Shown in pieces: positions 28,172 to 37,583 of a stretch of 64,000 nucleotides of DNA. The notes under the pieces are model-generated. The model did no database searches, was not told where the DNA came from, and was given only the letters and a program-made list of their open reading frames with translations. Origin of the DNA: Streptococcus toyakuensis. GTDB lineage: Bacteria > Bacillota > Bacilli > Lactobacillales > Streptococcaceae. Made by a program: the position numbers and the translations under genes. Numbering within the stretch: position 1 is the stretch's first letter; each line of letters starts with the position of its first letter. The stretch lies in the NCBI RefSeq assembly GCF_024346585.1, contig NZ_AP024523.1:1559001-1623000 (forward strand), in the 5' to 3' direction.

Positions 28172-30385
28172 TTATTCTGAATCTTTTGGTGTTTCTGTAA
28201 ATTCTTTCTTAGGTTTGTGGTCCTTGTGATGACGTGGGCGGTGAGGTCTCTCAGACTTTTCGCCTTTTTCATCACGTTCAGGTTTTGGAGGACGAGGAAG
28301 AAGGGCTTTCATAGAAGCATCCACACGTCCTTTTTCATCAATCTTGATAACCTTAACATCAACTTCATCCCCGATTGCTACCAAGTCTTCGACATTATTG
28401 GTACGCGTCCAAGCCATCTCAGAGATATGAACAAGGGCATCTGTCTTATCAAAGAGGTTAACAAAGGCACCAAATTTCTCGATACGAACGACTTTAGCAC
28501 GGTAAACTTCATCCACTTTGGCTTCACGGACCAAACCAGCAATAATTTCTTTAGCACGATTGATGGCATCTTGGTCGCTAGAGTAGATAGATACATTTCC
28601 TTCTTCATCGATATCAATCTTAACGCCTGTTTCAGCGATAATCTTGTCGATGGTTTCTCCACCCTTACCGATGACAATCTTAATCTTGTCCACATCAATC
28701 TTGATGGTATCAATTTTCGGAGCAGTTGGAGCCAATTCTGGACGAACTTCTGGAATGGTTGCTTCAATCACATCAAGGATTTCAAAACGGGCTTTCTTGG
28801 CTTGAGCAAGAGCCTCAGTCAAGATTTCTGCAGTAATCCCTTGAATCTTGATATCCATTTGAAGGGCTGTAATCCCGTCACGAGTACCCGCAACCTTGAA
28901 GTCCATGTCTCCAAAGTGGTCTTCCAAACCTTGGATATCTGTCAAGACAGTGTAGTTGTTTCCATCTGAGATAAGTCCCATGGCAATACCAGCTACTGGC
29001 GCCTTGATTGGCACACCACCAGCCATAAGGGCAAGAGTTCCAGCACAGATAGAAGCCTGAGAAGAAGAACCGTTTGATTCCAAGACTTCTGCTACCAAAC
29101 GGATAGCATATGGGAATTCTTCCAAACTTGGCAAGACTTGAGCAAGAGCACGCTCACCAAGAGCACCGTGACCGATTTCACGACGACCTGGTGCACCGTA
29201 ACGACCAGTTTCCCCAACAGAGTATTGTGGGAAGTTATAGTGGTGCATAAAGCGTTTCTTGTACTCTGGATCCAAACCATCAATGATTTGAGTTTCACCC
29301 ATCGGAGCCAAGGTCAAGACTGAAAGAGCCTGAGTTTGCCCACGAGTAAAGAGACCAGAGCCGTGCACACGAGGAAGGAAGTCAACAACCGCATCCAAAG
29401 GACGGATTTCATCGACCTTACGACCGTCAGGACGCACCTTGTCTTCTGTAATCAAACGGCGCACTTCAGCGTGTTCCATTTGTTCCAAGATTTCAGCCAC
29501 ATCACGCATGATGCGGTCAAATTCTTCGTGATCTGCATATTTTTCTTCATAAACAGCAGTGACTTGGTCTTTGACTGCTTGAGTTGCAGCTTCACGAGCC
29601 AATTTTTCTTCTACTTGAACTGCCTTTTGAAGGTCACTATTGTAGGCTGCGATGATTTCAGTCTGTAATTCAGCGTCTACATGAAGCAACTCTACTTCTG
29701 CTTTTTCCTTACCAACTGCGGCAACGATTTCTTCTTGGAAGGCAATCAATTCTTTAACAGCTTCATGCCCTTTAAGAAGGGCTTCCAGCATGATTTCTTC
29801 TGACAATTCTTTAGCACCAGACTCTACCATGTTGATGGCGTGCTTGGTACCAGCTACTGTCAATTCAAGGAGAGATTGTTCTGCTTGTTCTTGACTAGGG
29901 TTGATGATGATTTGGCCATCTACATAGCCCACCTGTACCCCAGCAATTGGGCCGTCAAATGGGATATCTGAAATAGAGAGTGCCAAGGATGAACCAAACA
30001 TAGCAGCCATTGGTGCAGATGCATTTTCATCATAAGAAAGCACGGTGTTGATGACTTGTACTTCATTACGGAAACCTTCCGCAAACATTGGTCGGATTGG
30101 ACGGTCAATCAAACGCGCTGTCAATGTCGCATCTGTTGAAGGACGTCCTTCACGTTTCATAAAGCCACCAGGAAACTTCCCAGCCGCATACATTTTTTCT
30201 TCATAGTTGACTTGAAGGGGGAAGAAATCCCCAGTTGCCATTTTCTTAGACATAACGGCAGCAGTCAAGACAGTTGACTCACCGTAACGCACGACAACAG
30301 AGCCATTTGCTTGCTTAGCAACCTGACCAGTCTCTACAATTAACTCACGACCCGCAAAAGTCGTTTGAAACACTTGTTTTGTCAT
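28172..30385 (-). CDS. pnp: Polyribonucleotide nucleotidyltransferase (PNPase)
   Basis: 737 residues, full length. Two RNase PH-like cores (N-terminal from [20 protein letters not shown]; second near 325-540 with the phosphorolytic RTRG-type segment [14 protein letters not shown]), then KH ([16 protein letters not shown] near 570) and S1 ([19 protein letters not shown] near 640), ending in a basic tail. It degrades and tails RNA 3'-5'. The start at 30385 follows AAGGGGA; the in-frame extension to 30436 lacks a ribosome site. First gene of pnp-cysE-GNAT-cysS-mrnC, behind a leader of about 400 bases. Confidence 0.96.
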   Translation of the reverse strand: MTKQVFQTTFAGRELIVETGQVAKQANGSVVVRYGESTVLTAAVMSKKMATGDFFPLQVNYEEKMYAAGKFPGGFMKREGRPSTDATLTARLIDRPIRPMFAEGFRNEVQVINTVLSYDENASAPMAAMFGSSLALSISDIPFDGPIAGVQVGYVDGQIIINPSQEQAEQSLLELTVAGTKHAINMVESGAKELSEEIMLEALLKGHEAVKELIAFQEEIVAAVGKEKAEVELLHVDAELQTEIIAAYNSDLQKAVQVEEKLAREAATQAVKDQVTAVYEEKYADHEEFDRIMRDVAEILEQMEHAEVRRLITEDKVRPDGRKVDEIRPLDAVVDFLPRVHGSGLFTRGQTQALSVLTLAPMGETQIIDGLDPEYKKRFMHHYNFPQYSVGETGRYGAPGRREIGHGALGERALAQVLPSLEEFPYAIRLVAEVLESNGSSSQASICAGTLALMAGGVPIKAPVAGIAMGLISDGNNYTVLTDIQGLEDHFGDMDFKVAGTRDGITALQMDIKIQGITAEILTEALAQAKKARFEILDVIEATIPEVRPELAPTAPKIDTIKIDVDKIKIVIGKGGETIDKIIAETGVKIDIDEEGNVSIYSSDQDAINRAKEIIAGLVREAKVDEVYRAKVVRIEKFGAFVNLFDKTDALVHISEMAWTRTNNVEDLVAIGDEVDVKVIKIDEKGRVDASMKALLPRPPKPERDEKGEKSERPHRPRHHKDHKPKKEFTETPKDSE

Positions 30386-30800
30386 TTTAATCCCCTTTGG
30401 ATTGATGAAATTATACGCCTTGCCTACAAAAATCAAGATACTAAGCCGTCAAGCAACTCAAAGGAAAATAGGAAATCGAACGACGGAGCAACTGCTCCTA
30501 GGCAGATTTATCTTTTTCCATAGAGTTGTAGGCGTGTTCAATTCTCAAGATACAAATCATTAGAAAGGTTTGATGCTAAAGCATCTAATCCTTTCACGCT
30601 ACTCGCTATCAGGCGATTAGCTAAATGCTTTACTAACTCTCTCGTCAAATAACATCGATTTGACTCGTTCGTGTCGCTCTTTCCTACCGTTAGTCATCAG
30701 AAAGTTTTGATGCTAAAACATCTAAGACTCTCAGTTTAAATGCATTATTTTTTTAATACCCTCATCTTTGTATCAAGTACGTACAGAGTCTATTTTATCA
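30386..30800 (-). promoter_or_regulatory. Long structured leader and promoter of pnp
   Basis: On the minus strand an extended -10 TGATAAAAT (30792-30800) starts a leader of about 400 bases. In transcript order: a six-codon ORF (30745-30765, ATG-Arg-Val-Leu-Lys-Lys-stop); hairpin 30700-30732; hairpin GTCAAAT/ATTTGAC (30644-30664); hairpin 30563-30595; and GGAGCA/TGCTCC (30485-30498). The hairpins at 30563 and 30700 are copies of each other (28 of 33 bases equal) with paired outer and inner stems. PNPase genes are known to autoregulate through leader hairpins in enterobacteria; such control here is inferred. Confidence 0.6.
30563..30732 (-). repeat. Pair of 33-base hairpin repeats in the pnp leader
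   Basis: Copies at 30563-30595 and 30700-30732, start-to-start 137 bases. Both share a GATGCTAAA core and outer arms GAAAGG/CCTTTC or GAAAGT/ACTCTC. The base changes keep the stems paired. Confidence 0.75.
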
Positions 30801-30839
30801 TATTTTTCTTAAAAAGTGCGGCCTTTACCATTAAAAAGG

Positions 30840-30869
30840 AACCATTCCCCTCAACTGAGAAGAATGGTT
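30840..30869 (-). terminator. metF terminator
   Basis: AACCATTC/GAATGGTT arms around a 14-base loop; CCTTTTT follows on the minus strand. It closes the metE-metF unit. Confidence 0.8.
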
Positions 30870-30878
30870 TGCTTTTTA

Positions 30879-31745
30879 TTATCCTAGAGACTGGTGATTA
30901 AACAAAGCATGAGTTGCTTGGTGGATGTATTTTGCTGTATCCGCATTGTTCATAGTGTAGAGATGCACACCGGCAACATCCTGAGTTACCAAGTCCACGA
31001 TTTGGTCCACTGCATAGGCAAGTCCTGCTGCTCTGAGCGACTCAGGGTCATGCTCATACTTGTCTAAGATGGCTTTAAATTTGCGTGGAAGATGGATATT
31101 CTCACAAGTCTTCAAGAGGCGGAGAGCTTGATTTCGATTTAGAATTGGCATAATCCCTGCATGAATAGGAACATCAATCCCAGCCAAGATGCACTTGTCT
31201 TGGAAATCATAGAAGCGCTCATTGTCAAAGAAAAGCTGAGTTACAAGACTCGAACAGCCTGCATCTACTTTCTTCTTGAGATTTTGGATATCTGAAATCT
31301 GATTTGGTGAATCTGGATGCCCTTCTGGGTAGCAAGCTCCGACAATATCAAAGTGAGGGGCTTGTTCCTTGATGAACTTGATCAAGTCCGTTGCATATCG
31401 GAAATCCTTTTGTGGCTCCACATCTGGAATAATATCCCCACGAAGAGCCAAAATTTTCTGCACCCCAACCTTATCCAAGTCAGCAATGGTTTCAGCCACC
31501 TTGTCCTTGGTCAAATAGATGGCTGGCAAGTGAGCAATAGTCGGAATCGCCAAGTCATTTTGGATAAAGTCAGCCAAACGAACAGTTGTTTCCTTGATAT
31601 TAAATTTATTATTGCTGGCAGTTACACTGATAAAGTGAGGGGCCAACTCCTGCATATTTTGAAGAGCTGCAATAATCTTATCGTTGCCTACTGCTGGGTT
31701 TGGAGGAAACACTTCAAATGAGAGTGACGGTGTTTGGCGTGACAT
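30879..31745 (-). CDS. metF: 5,10-methylenetetrahydrofolate reductase
   Basis: 288 residues, flavin-dependent TIM barrel. SFEVFPPNPAVGNDKI at the N-terminus holds the catalytic Glu; VTASNN, LALRGDIIPD (near 110), and GACYPEGHPDSPN follow. It supplies methyl-THF for the MetE reaction next door. AAGGATAAGGA precedes the start. Transcribed with metE, about 100 bases downstream. Confidence 0.94.
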   Translation of the reverse strand: MSRQTPSLSFEVFPPNPAVGNDKIIAALQNMQELAPHFISVTASNNKFNIKETTVRLADFIQNDLAIPTIAHLPAIYLTKDKVAETIADLDKVGVQKILALRGDIIPDVEPQKDFRYATDLIKFIKEQAPHFDIVGACYPEGHPDSPNQISDIQNLKKKVDAGCSSLVTQLFFDNERFYDFQDKCILAGIDVPIHAGIMPILNRNQALRLLKTCENIHLPRKFKAILDKYEHDPESLRAAGLAYAVDQIVDLVTQDVAGVHLYTMNNADTAKYIHQATHALFNHQSLG

Positions 31746-31846
31746 AGTCCTTATCCTTTTCTAGTTGATTTTTTTCCTTAGCTGGACTCTTAGAACCCAA
31801 GTGAAACAGGCAGATTGCCAAACAGCGCTTCTTGGGAAATCCTATC

Positions 31847-34096
31847 TTACAATTTCTCACGCGCAGCTTTAGCTGCTTCAACAAGGCGAATCAAGCTTTC
31901 TTTTGTTTCTGGAATACCACGTGTTTTCAAACCACAGTCAGGGTTGATCCAAACTTTCTTGCTTGGCACTTTAGCAAGGATGGCTTCGATTGTGTGGTCG
32001 ATTTCGCCTTCATTTGGCACACGAGGTGAGTGGATATCGTAAACCCCAGGTCCCACTTCTGTTTGGAAGTTTTTCGCTTTGAGTTCGTCCAAGATTTCAA
32101 GGTTTGAACGGCTAGCCTCAAATGAGATAACGTCTGCATCCATGTTGTCGATAGCTGGGATGATATCTGTAAATTCTGAGTAACACATGTGAGTGTGGAT
32201 TTGAGTATCTGGCGCTACTGTTGAGTGTACCAAGCGGAAGGCAGGAATTGCCCAGTCAAGGTAGTCTTCGTACCAGTCGCTACGACGGAGCGGCAATTTT
32301 TCACGAAGAGCAGCCTCATCGATTTGGATGATTTTCACACCAGCAGCTTCAAGGTCAAGCACTTCATCCTTGATAGCAAGGGCGATTTGAAGAGTAGAAT
32401 CCTTGATAGAGATGTCTTCACGTGGGAATGACCAGTTGAGGATGGTAACAGGTCCAGTCAACATACCTTTAACAGGTTTGTTTGTACGGCTTTGTGCATA
32501 GCTAGACCATTTAACAGTGATAGGGTTAAGACGAGTTACATCACCCCAGATGATTGGTGGTTTAACCCCACGCATACCGTATGACTGTACCCAACCATTT
32601 TTAGAGAAGAGGTAACCTGACAAGTTTTGACCGAAGTACTCAACCATGTCATTACGCTCAAATTCACCGTGAACAAGGACATCAAAGTCGATATCTTCTT
32701 GCCATTTGATCCATTCATCAATCGTTTCAGCAAGGAAAGCATCGTACTCTTCTTGAGACAATTCACCTTTACGGTAAGCCAAACGTTTAGCACGAACTTC
32801 TTTTGTTTGAGGGAATGAACCGATAGTTGTTGTTGGAAGAGCTGGAAGTTTGAAAGCTTCTTCTTGGATAGCTTCACGTTCTGCAAAGGCTGGCAAACGA
32901 GTGTAGTCTGCGTCCGTCAATCCAGCGATACGAGCACGAAGTTCCGCATTTTCACCCACACGCTCAGTCGCAAAGAGTTCTTTGTTAGCAGCAAGTGCTT
33001 CTGCACCTTGACCATTGCGGATAGCGTCCAAATCACGAATCTCATCCAATTTTTCAACTGCAAAGGCAAAGTGGTTCAAGATAGCTGGTTCAAATTCTTC
33101 ATTAGCAGTTGTAAATGGCACATGAAGAAGTGAGCATGAGCTTGTCAAGACAATGTTTTCAGCTGGGATTTGCTCAAGAATGGCCAAGCTCTTTTCGTAG
33201 TTGTTACGCCAGATGTTTTTACCATTGACGATACCTGCGTAGAGAGTTTTGTCAGCTGGGAAGCCACCTTTAACGAGTTCAAGAGTTTTCTTACCTTCAA
33301 CGAAATCAAGACCGATAGCATCTACTGGCAATTTCACAAGGTCAGCGTAGACGTCACGAACATCACCGAAGTAAGTTTGAAGCAAGACTTCAAGACCTTT
33401 TTTGTCAGCCAAGAGTTTGTTGTAAAGGTTCAAGAAGAGAGCTTTTTCTTCGGCTGTCAAGTCTTTGACAAGAGCCGCTTCATCCAATTGGATACGAGTC
33501 GCACCAAGTTCTGCCAATTTAGCAAAAACTTCTTGGTAAGCAGCCACTAAGCTGTCTACGAAGTCTTCTGCTTTCACGCCTTCTTCAAAGTCTGACAATT
33601 GAAGGAAAGTGAATGGACCTACAAGAACAGGACGAGTGTTGAGACCAAGTTCTTTTGCTTCTTGGAACTCATCAAAGATTTTGTGACCTGCAAGTTTGAC
33701 TTGAGTGTCTTTTTCAAATTTAGGAACGATGTAGTGGTAGTTGGTATTGAACCATTTCTTCATTGGAAGGGCGCGAACGTCCCCTTTTTCTCCTTGGTAA
33801 CCACGACCCAAAGCGAAGTAGCGCTCAAGGTCAGACAATTCCAAGTTTTGAACTGAAGCAGGTACCACGTTGAAAAGGAAAGCTGCATCTAGGAAGTTGT
33901 CATAGTGAGAAAAGTCATTTGATGGAATTTCAGTGATGCCTTTTTCTTTGACGATATTCCAGTGTTTAGCACGCAAGTCTTTTGCGGCTGCAAGGAGTTC
34001 TTCTTCTGAGATTTCTTTTCTAAAGTATTTTTCAGTTGTAAATTTTAATTCGCGGAATTCGCCCAAACGAGGGAAACCGATGATTGTAGTTGACAT
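31847..34096 (-). CDS. metE: Cobalamin-independent methionine synthase
   Basis: 749 residues. Two TIM barrels: the N-terminal one begins [17 protein letters not shown]; the C-terminal catalytic one carries the zinc ligands HMCYSEF (His and Cys, near 636) and NPDCGLKTR (Cys, near 718). It transfers methyl from methyl-THF-polyglutamate to homocysteine. Start set at 34096 behind GGAGGACAC; the frame extends 48 codons upstream across the promoter and is not coding. Regulated by the MET-box. Confidence 0.96.
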   Translation of the reverse strand: MSTTIIGFPRLGEFRELKFTTEKYFRKEISEEELLAAAKDLRAKHWNIVKEKGITEIPSNDFSHYDNFLDAAFLFNVVPASVQNLELSDLERYFALGRGYQGEKGDVRALPMKKWFNTNYHYIVPKFEKDTQVKLAGHKIFDEFQEAKELGLNTRPVLVGPFTFLQLSDFEEGVKAEDFVDSLVAAYQEVFAKLAELGATRIQLDEAALVKDLTAEEKALFLNLYNKLLADKKGLEVLLQTYFGDVRDVYADLVKLPVDAIGLDFVEGKKTLELVKGGFPADKTLYAGIVNGKNIWRNNYEKSLAILEQIPAENIVLTSSCSLLHVPFTTANEEFEPAILNHFAFAVEKLDEIRDLDAIRNGQGAEALAANKELFATERVGENAELRARIAGLTDADYTRLPAFAEREAIQEEAFKLPALPTTTIGSFPQTKEVRAKRLAYRKGELSQEEYDAFLAETIDEWIKWQEDIDFDVLVHGEFERNDMVEYFGQNLSGYLFSKNGWVQSYGMRGVKPPIIWGDVTRLNPITVKWSSYAQSRTNKPVKGMLTGPVTILNWSFPREDISIKDSTLQIALAIKDEVLDLEAAGVKIIQIDEAALREKLPLRRSDWYEDYLDWAIPAFRLVHSTVAPDTQIHTHMCYSEFTDIIPAIDNMDADVISFEASRSNLEILDELKAKNFQTEVGPGVYDIHSPRVPNEGEIDHTIEAILAKVPSKKVWINPDCGLKTRGIPETKESLIRLVEAAKAAREKL

Positions 34097-34151
34097 GATG
34101 TGTCCTCCAAAATTTGTTGTTGAAACTATCTTAACAGAAAAGAAATCATCT

Positions 34152-34198
34152 GTATAATTGTAAAAAATTAGGCTTTGATATAGTTTGAAACTATATCT
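34152..34198 (-). promoter_or_regulatory. MET-box (MtaR/MetR-type operator) and metE promoter
   Basis: 34178-34198 is a perfect palindrome, 10-bp arms GATATAGTTT and AAACTATATC around G. It matches the streptococcal MET-box TATAGTTTNAAACTATA bound by the LysR-type methionine regulator. On the minus strand TATACA (34152-34157) is the likely -10, with no good -35, as expected for an activated promoter. A half-site GAAACTATC lies near 34122 in the leader. Confidence 0.8.
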
Positions 34199-34222
34199 CC
34201 ATTTTAGACAAAAGAAAAAGAC

Positions 34223-34263
34223 TTGAAACAAATGCCTCAAATCCTTTGTGTAGCTTGTTTCAA
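34223..34263 (-). terminator. Terminator-like hairpin upstream of the MET-box
   Basis: TTGAAACAA/TTGTTTCAA arms with a 23-base loop. GTCTTTTTCTTTT follows on the minus strand. No gene ends here; it could stop a transcript starting near 34555. Confidence 0.5.
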
Positions 34264-34369
34264 AGCCGTATTCCAGTTAGAATACTCAAACGCGTTATTA
34301 GTAATTCTTATAAGCGACTATGGCTTGTTATTAGAAAAGACTATAGGTTGATTTTTCTTTTGTAATTCT

Positions 34370-34507
34370 GATATTTCCCTGAAAAGTGCGGACGGGAGCA
34401 ACTTACTTCGTAATTTCATCCCTAATTTTTGAGCCAGAATGTCTCAAAAATTCCGTTCTAGATAATAATAAATTATTATCTAGAATACCACTATAGCGGG
34501 AAATATC
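34370..34507. repeat. Nested inverted repeats, MITE-like or RNA element
   Basis: Outer arms GATATTTCCC (34370-34379) and GGGAAATATC (34498-34507). Inside are hairpin AATTTTTGAG/CTCAAAAATT (34424-34452) and a 14-bp-arm palindrome TTCTAGATAATAAT/ATTATTATCTAGAA (34456-34485, 2-base centre). All arms are perfect. Together with 34508-34620 this gene-free stretch has no credible ORF. It may be a dispersed non-autonomous repeat, but I cannot name its family. Confidence 0.7.
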
Positions 34508-34561
34508 TGCTAAAAGCTCACTTCGTTCGCACTTGATATAAATAAAGCATAATTTTTCTAT

Positions 34562-34591
34562 ATTATACACTTGAGGCACTATAACTGTTAA
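34562..34591 (-). promoter_or_regulatory. Orphan promoter facing the nested repeats
   Basis: On the minus strand TTAACA, 18 bases, TATAAT. No ORF of note follows before the metE control region, so it may drive a small RNA. Confidence 0.45.
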
Positions 34592-34620
34592 ATTTGTTAA
34601 AGTTTTCCAACCCCTTCCTA

Positions 34621-34914
34621 TCAACTTTTCCCCTGTTCAAGTGGGACGACTGCTAGTGTCTTTCCTAAACTGGCTAGGACTTTTAAGACTGTGTCCAACT
34701 GAGGGCTAGTCTTACCTGTTTCCATCCTAGCTATAACCGGCTGGCTTACTCCACTGAGTTCTTCTAGCTTTTTCTGACTGATTCCTTGCTCATGTCTAGC
34801 CTCAATCAACTCACTCATGATAGCTACTCGCATATCACTTTCAAGTATTTCCTCCTTGGTAAAGAGTTCTGACCGGACATCCTTCCAGTTACTCCCAATA
34901 GCACTATTCTTCAT
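34621..34914 (-). CDS. XRE/HigA-like antitoxin
   Basis: 97 residues with a helix-turn-helix at about 40-95 (ARHEQGISQKKLEELSGVSQPVIARMETG), the HigA-type DNA-binding fold. The N-terminal part would bind the toxin. ATG at 34912-34914 with AGGG upstream; GTG one codon earlier is possible. Its start overlaps the remains of a toxin gene, so it now appears to be an orphan. It could still repress its own or other promoters. Confidence 0.8.
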   Translation of the reverse strand: MKNSAIGSNWKDVRSELFTKEEILESDMRVAIMSELIEARHEQGISQKKLEELSGVSQPVIARMETGKTSPQLDTVLKVLASLGKTLAVVPLEQGKS

Positions 34915-34981
34915 CACTTAACCCTCTTTCTTTTAAGTCCTTTAGTTCACGCTTGGTTTTTTTAAAATTATAACTCAAAAG
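34904..34981 (-). pseudogene. C-terminal remnant of a RelE/HigB-type toxin
   Basis: 25 codons in frame to TAG at 34904-34906, reading NFKKTKRELKDLKERG then LSDEE. The end overlaps the antitoxin start (ATGAAGAATAG), the usual toxin-antitoxin junction. In-frame TAA TAA at 34982-34987 and the terminator of the next gene lie just upstream, so the body of the toxin is gone. The lysine-rich helix resembles RelE/HigB C-termini. The identification rests on position and composition. Confidence 0.5.
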
Positions 34982-35016
34982 TTATTAAAAGTAAATCTGA
35001 ACACTCATAAAAAGAC

Positions 35017-35040
35017 GACCTTAGAAAAACTCTAAAGGTC
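35017..35040 (-). terminator. Terminator after the endonuclease V-like gene
   Basis: GACCTTAGA/TCTAAAGGTC arms (one bulge), followed by GTCTTTTT on the minus strand. Confidence 0.75.
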
Positions 35041-35100
35041 TCATCTTTATTATTCGAAAAAATTACGAGAAGAGGTATAAAGTGCTGGTAATCCTTACGT

Positions 35101-35466
35101 TTACTCCAGCTCAATTCCCTTCTCTCGAAGATTAGCCAGACACTCCTCATAGTAGGCATCGTCATGTTCGCTGTATATAGGACTAGTCAATTTTTCCTCT
35201 GCTAAATCTTCATAAGGAGGGCAGGTCTTACCGCGGTAGTTCTTGTCCAGCCACTCTGGACTAACCTTGTAGCCACGACGAGCCATCTCCTTCATGATCA
35301 AATCATGGTAGGCAAATAGCTGGTAAGGCGAGTGAGTAAAGACATAGTCCACCGTCGCATGCTTTCTACCCCAGCCATTGCCACGTAGAGCGCAACACTC
35401 TCGATGCTGCCCCAAGAGTTGAGGACGGGGAAGTTGTGAAATCAAAGCCTCATGCCAAAGTCTCAT
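35101..35466 (-). CDS. Pyrimidine-dimer DNA glycosylase/endonuclease V-like protein (TIGR02328 type)
   Basis: 121 residues. The segment RPQLLGQHRECCALRG lines up with the T4 endonuclease V core, and Glu23 of HRE sits at the position of the T4 catalytic Glu23. The T4 N-terminal Thr nucleophile is absent: residue 2 is Arg. The chemistry is therefore uncertain; it may use another amine or have a different role. Also visible: GNGWGRKHATVDYVFTH and YHDLIMKEMARRGY. It overlaps the DUF1722 gene by 17 bases and is the last gene after hsdM. Confidence 0.65.
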   Translation of the reverse strand: MRLWHEALISQLPRPQLLGQHRECCALRGNGWGRKHATVDYVFTHSPYQLFAYHDLIMKEMARRGYKVSPEWLDKNYRGKTCPPYEDLAEEKLTSPIYSEHDDAYYEECLANLREKGIELE

Positions 35467-35854
35467 GGGAGTCTCCTTTCAGTAAAGTCGAATGTTGCAA
35501 GTATGTATTTGGGTAACGTTCAAGTAAATCTCTCGTCTTAGCAATTAAGTCTTCTTTGGTGGCATGACCAGAGTGATAACGCTCCAGTAAAAACATATAA
35601 TCCTTGCGTTCATTCTCCGTTGCTTTCTTCTTGAAATATCCCCAAATATGCTGAAAGGCATTGCAAACCTGACCCCTGTGTTCTGGGATTTGACAGGCAT
35701 GGTCAATCATCTCTTGAACCTGACTCACTTCCACCACTTCTTGCTTGAGATATTGACGAATCTCATTGTAAATATTGCTAGAATGGCTCAAGACAAGGTA
35801 TTTGTTTCTAGCCCAGAGTTGTTGGCAAAGGGCACGTTGGTTGTTGTTTCCCAT
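35450..35854 (-). CDS. DUF1722 (YbgA-like) protein
   Basis: 134 residues matching the DUF1722 pattern: LWARNKYLVLSHS near 14, then a central conserved helix AFQHIWGYFKKKATENERKDYM and RYHSGHATKEDLI. YbgA of E. coli adjoins the photolyase gene phr, and here the partner is an endonuclease V-like gene, so a link to UV-damage handling is suggested but unproven. AGGAG precedes the ATG. It starts about 100 bases after hsdM. Confidence 0.65.
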   Translation of the reverse strand: MGNNNQRALCQQLWARNKYLVLSHSSNIYNEIRQYLKQEVVEVSQVQEMIDHACQIPEHRGQVCNAFQHIWGYFKKKATENERKDYMFLLERYHSGHATKEDLIAKTRDLLERYPNTYLQHSTLLKGDSHETLA

Positions 35855-35915
35855 ATTTCTCCTAACTTTCTACTAGTTCCCAGGAAATATGGAAACAAAG
35901 TTGTATCTTAAAAAC

Positions 35916-35948
35916 GAGCGAATTATGAGCGGAATATGAGCGAATCAA
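35916..35948. repeat. Three tandem 11-bp repeats after hsdM
   Basis: GAGCGAATTAT, GAGCGGAATAT, GAGCGAATCAA in direct tandem, within the gap between hsdM and the DUF1722 gene. Confidence 0.6.
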
Positions 35949-35957
35949 TTACTCTCA

Positions 35958-37559
35958 TCACCCTTTAAACTCTTTCAAAAACTCTTTAAGCTCAGCATCG
36001 GCTTCTGGTGTGGTTCCGTGTAGTTGACCGAGCATTTCGAGTAGGGAAGCGGTTTGGTTTTGGATTGCTTGATTGGTTGTGTTAATCTTTCCAACGATAT
36101 CTGTCAGAGGCTCGACTTCTTCTTCCTCAAAGGTATCTACATAGCGAGGGATATTGAGGTTGTAGTCATTTTCAACGATTTCTTCATAACTTGCCAGATG
36201 GGCAAACTTGTCAATCTCCTCACGTGACTTGTAGGCTTCCAGAATCTTCTCGATATGCGCATCCGTCATGATATTCTGGTTTTTCCCCTTATCAAACTCC
36301 TTAGAAGCATCGATAAAGTAGACATCACGATTGGTACGGTTCTTTTTGAGAATGATGACCGTGGTCGGAATGCTGGTATTAAAGAAGATATTAGCAGGTA
36401 GACCGATAACCGTGTCAATGGCTCCTTCTTCTAACAAGGCCTTACGAATGGTTCCTTCCGCATTGCCACGGAAAAGAACCCCGTGAGGAAGGACGATAGC
36501 CATAACCCCATTATCCTGCTTGAGATGGTAGTAACCATGCAAAAGAAAGGCAAAGTCAGCCTTGGACTGGGGTGCCAGTTTCCCAAATGGAGAGAAACGA
36601 GGATCCGCCATAAAGCCAGAGCTTGCTGACCACTTGGCAGAGTAGGGCGGGTTCATGAGAACACCATCAAAGTTAGTCGGTTCTTGAGTCGGCCAGTCTT
36701 CATCTAGTGTATCGGCATTGTGGAGAAATTGATTTTCAACAGGAACACCGTGTAGAATCATGTTCATCCGAGCCAAATTATAGGTTGAGGTATTGAGCTC
36801 CTGACCAAAGTAGACCACCGTCTGCGGTTTATGAGAGTATTTCTTGGCATTGAGCAAGAGAGAGCCAGACCCCATAGTCGCATCATAGATGGTAAAGCCT
36901 AGCTGATCCTCACGACCCAAAAAGGCAATCTGAGTCATGAGTTTGGCAACAGGCTGAGGTGTATAGAACTCACCAGCCTTCTTACCCGAGTCAGTCGCAA
37001 ACTGACCAATCAGATACTCATAAGCATCTCCCAGCATATCACCAGCATGACCAGCCACATCTAGCACAGCCAACTCTTTCATGACCGCCGCCACCGTTTG
37101 GTTTTGCTTTTGCGGAGTTGCCCCTAGCTTTTTGGAATAGAGATCAATATCTTCAAAGAGATTTTCATAGAGTTCATCACTCTGCTCAATATCTCGAAAA
37201 CCCTGAGCCAAATCTTCCAACTGGAAAGTTCCCTCATTGACACGTGCTACAAGAGCCGTAAAGGTCAACTCAGGCTTGATACTATAGTTGAGTTCGTCCT
37301 TCATCACTGCAAGAAGATCCTCGTGGGTGTCCGCATCCTCATAGTAGTTGCGATAGACCTCAAGGGCAGTCTCTAGACTCTCACTCCCCTCCTCCATAGT
37401 CTCCGCCACGAAAAAGAGCATCTTATCTGACAGGTACTTATAAAAGACCATGCCCAAGAGATAGGACTTGTAGTCATTAGCATCCATCTTAGAGCGGAGA
37501 ACATCCGCTGAGTTCCACAGGGCTTGGTAGAGCGACTGGGACGTTTGTGTTGTTTCCAT
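35958..37559 (-). CDS. hsdM: Type I restriction-modification methylase subunit HsdM
   Basis: 533 residues. N-terminal helical domain (about 1-160), then an N6-adenine methyltransferase: GEFYTPQPVAKLM near 196, SAM-binding DATMGSGSLL near 226, catalytic NPPYSAKW at 303-310. With HsdS it forms the methylase and, with HsdR, the restriction complex. Unusually it is separated from hsdS by a 1.9-kb ATPase gene. An AGAAAG-type ribosome site precedes the start. Confidence 0.95.
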   Translation of the reverse strand: METTQTSQSLYQALWNSADVLRSKMDANDYKSYLLGMVFYKYLSDKMLFFVAETMEEGSESLETALEVYRNYYEDADTHEDLLAVMKDELNYSIKPELTFTALVARVNEGTFQLEDLAQGFRDIEQSDELYENLFEDIDLYSKKLGATPQKQNQTVAAVMKELAVLDVAGHAGDMLGDAYEYLIGQFATDSGKKAGEFYTPQPVAKLMTQIAFLGREDQLGFTIYDATMGSGSLLLNAKKYSHKPQTVVYFGQELNTSTYNLARMNMILHGVPVENQFLHNADTLDEDWPTQEPTNFDGVLMNPPYSAKWSASSGFMADPRFSPFGKLAPQSKADFAFLLHGYYHLKQDNGVMAIVLPHGVLFRGNAEGTIRKALLEEGAIDTVIGLPANIFFNTSIPTTVIILKKNRTNRDVYFIDASKEFDKGKNQNIMTDAHIEKILEAYKSREEIDKFAHLASYEEIVENDYNLNIPRYVDTFEEEEVEPLTDIVGKINTTNQAIQNQTASLLEMLGQLHGTTPEADAELKEFLKEFKG

Positions 37560-37583
37560 AGTGTTTCTTTCTTTTTTATAAAT

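Noticed and set aside
34097..34240. 48-codon N-terminal extension of metE
   Set aside because: It crosses the MET-box and promoter; GGAGGA and the known N-terminus place the start at 34096.
34403..34624. 73-codon ORF on the minus strand through the palindromes
   Set aside because: It crosses the inverted repeats and has no family resemblance or ribosome site; the DNA structure explains the sequence better.
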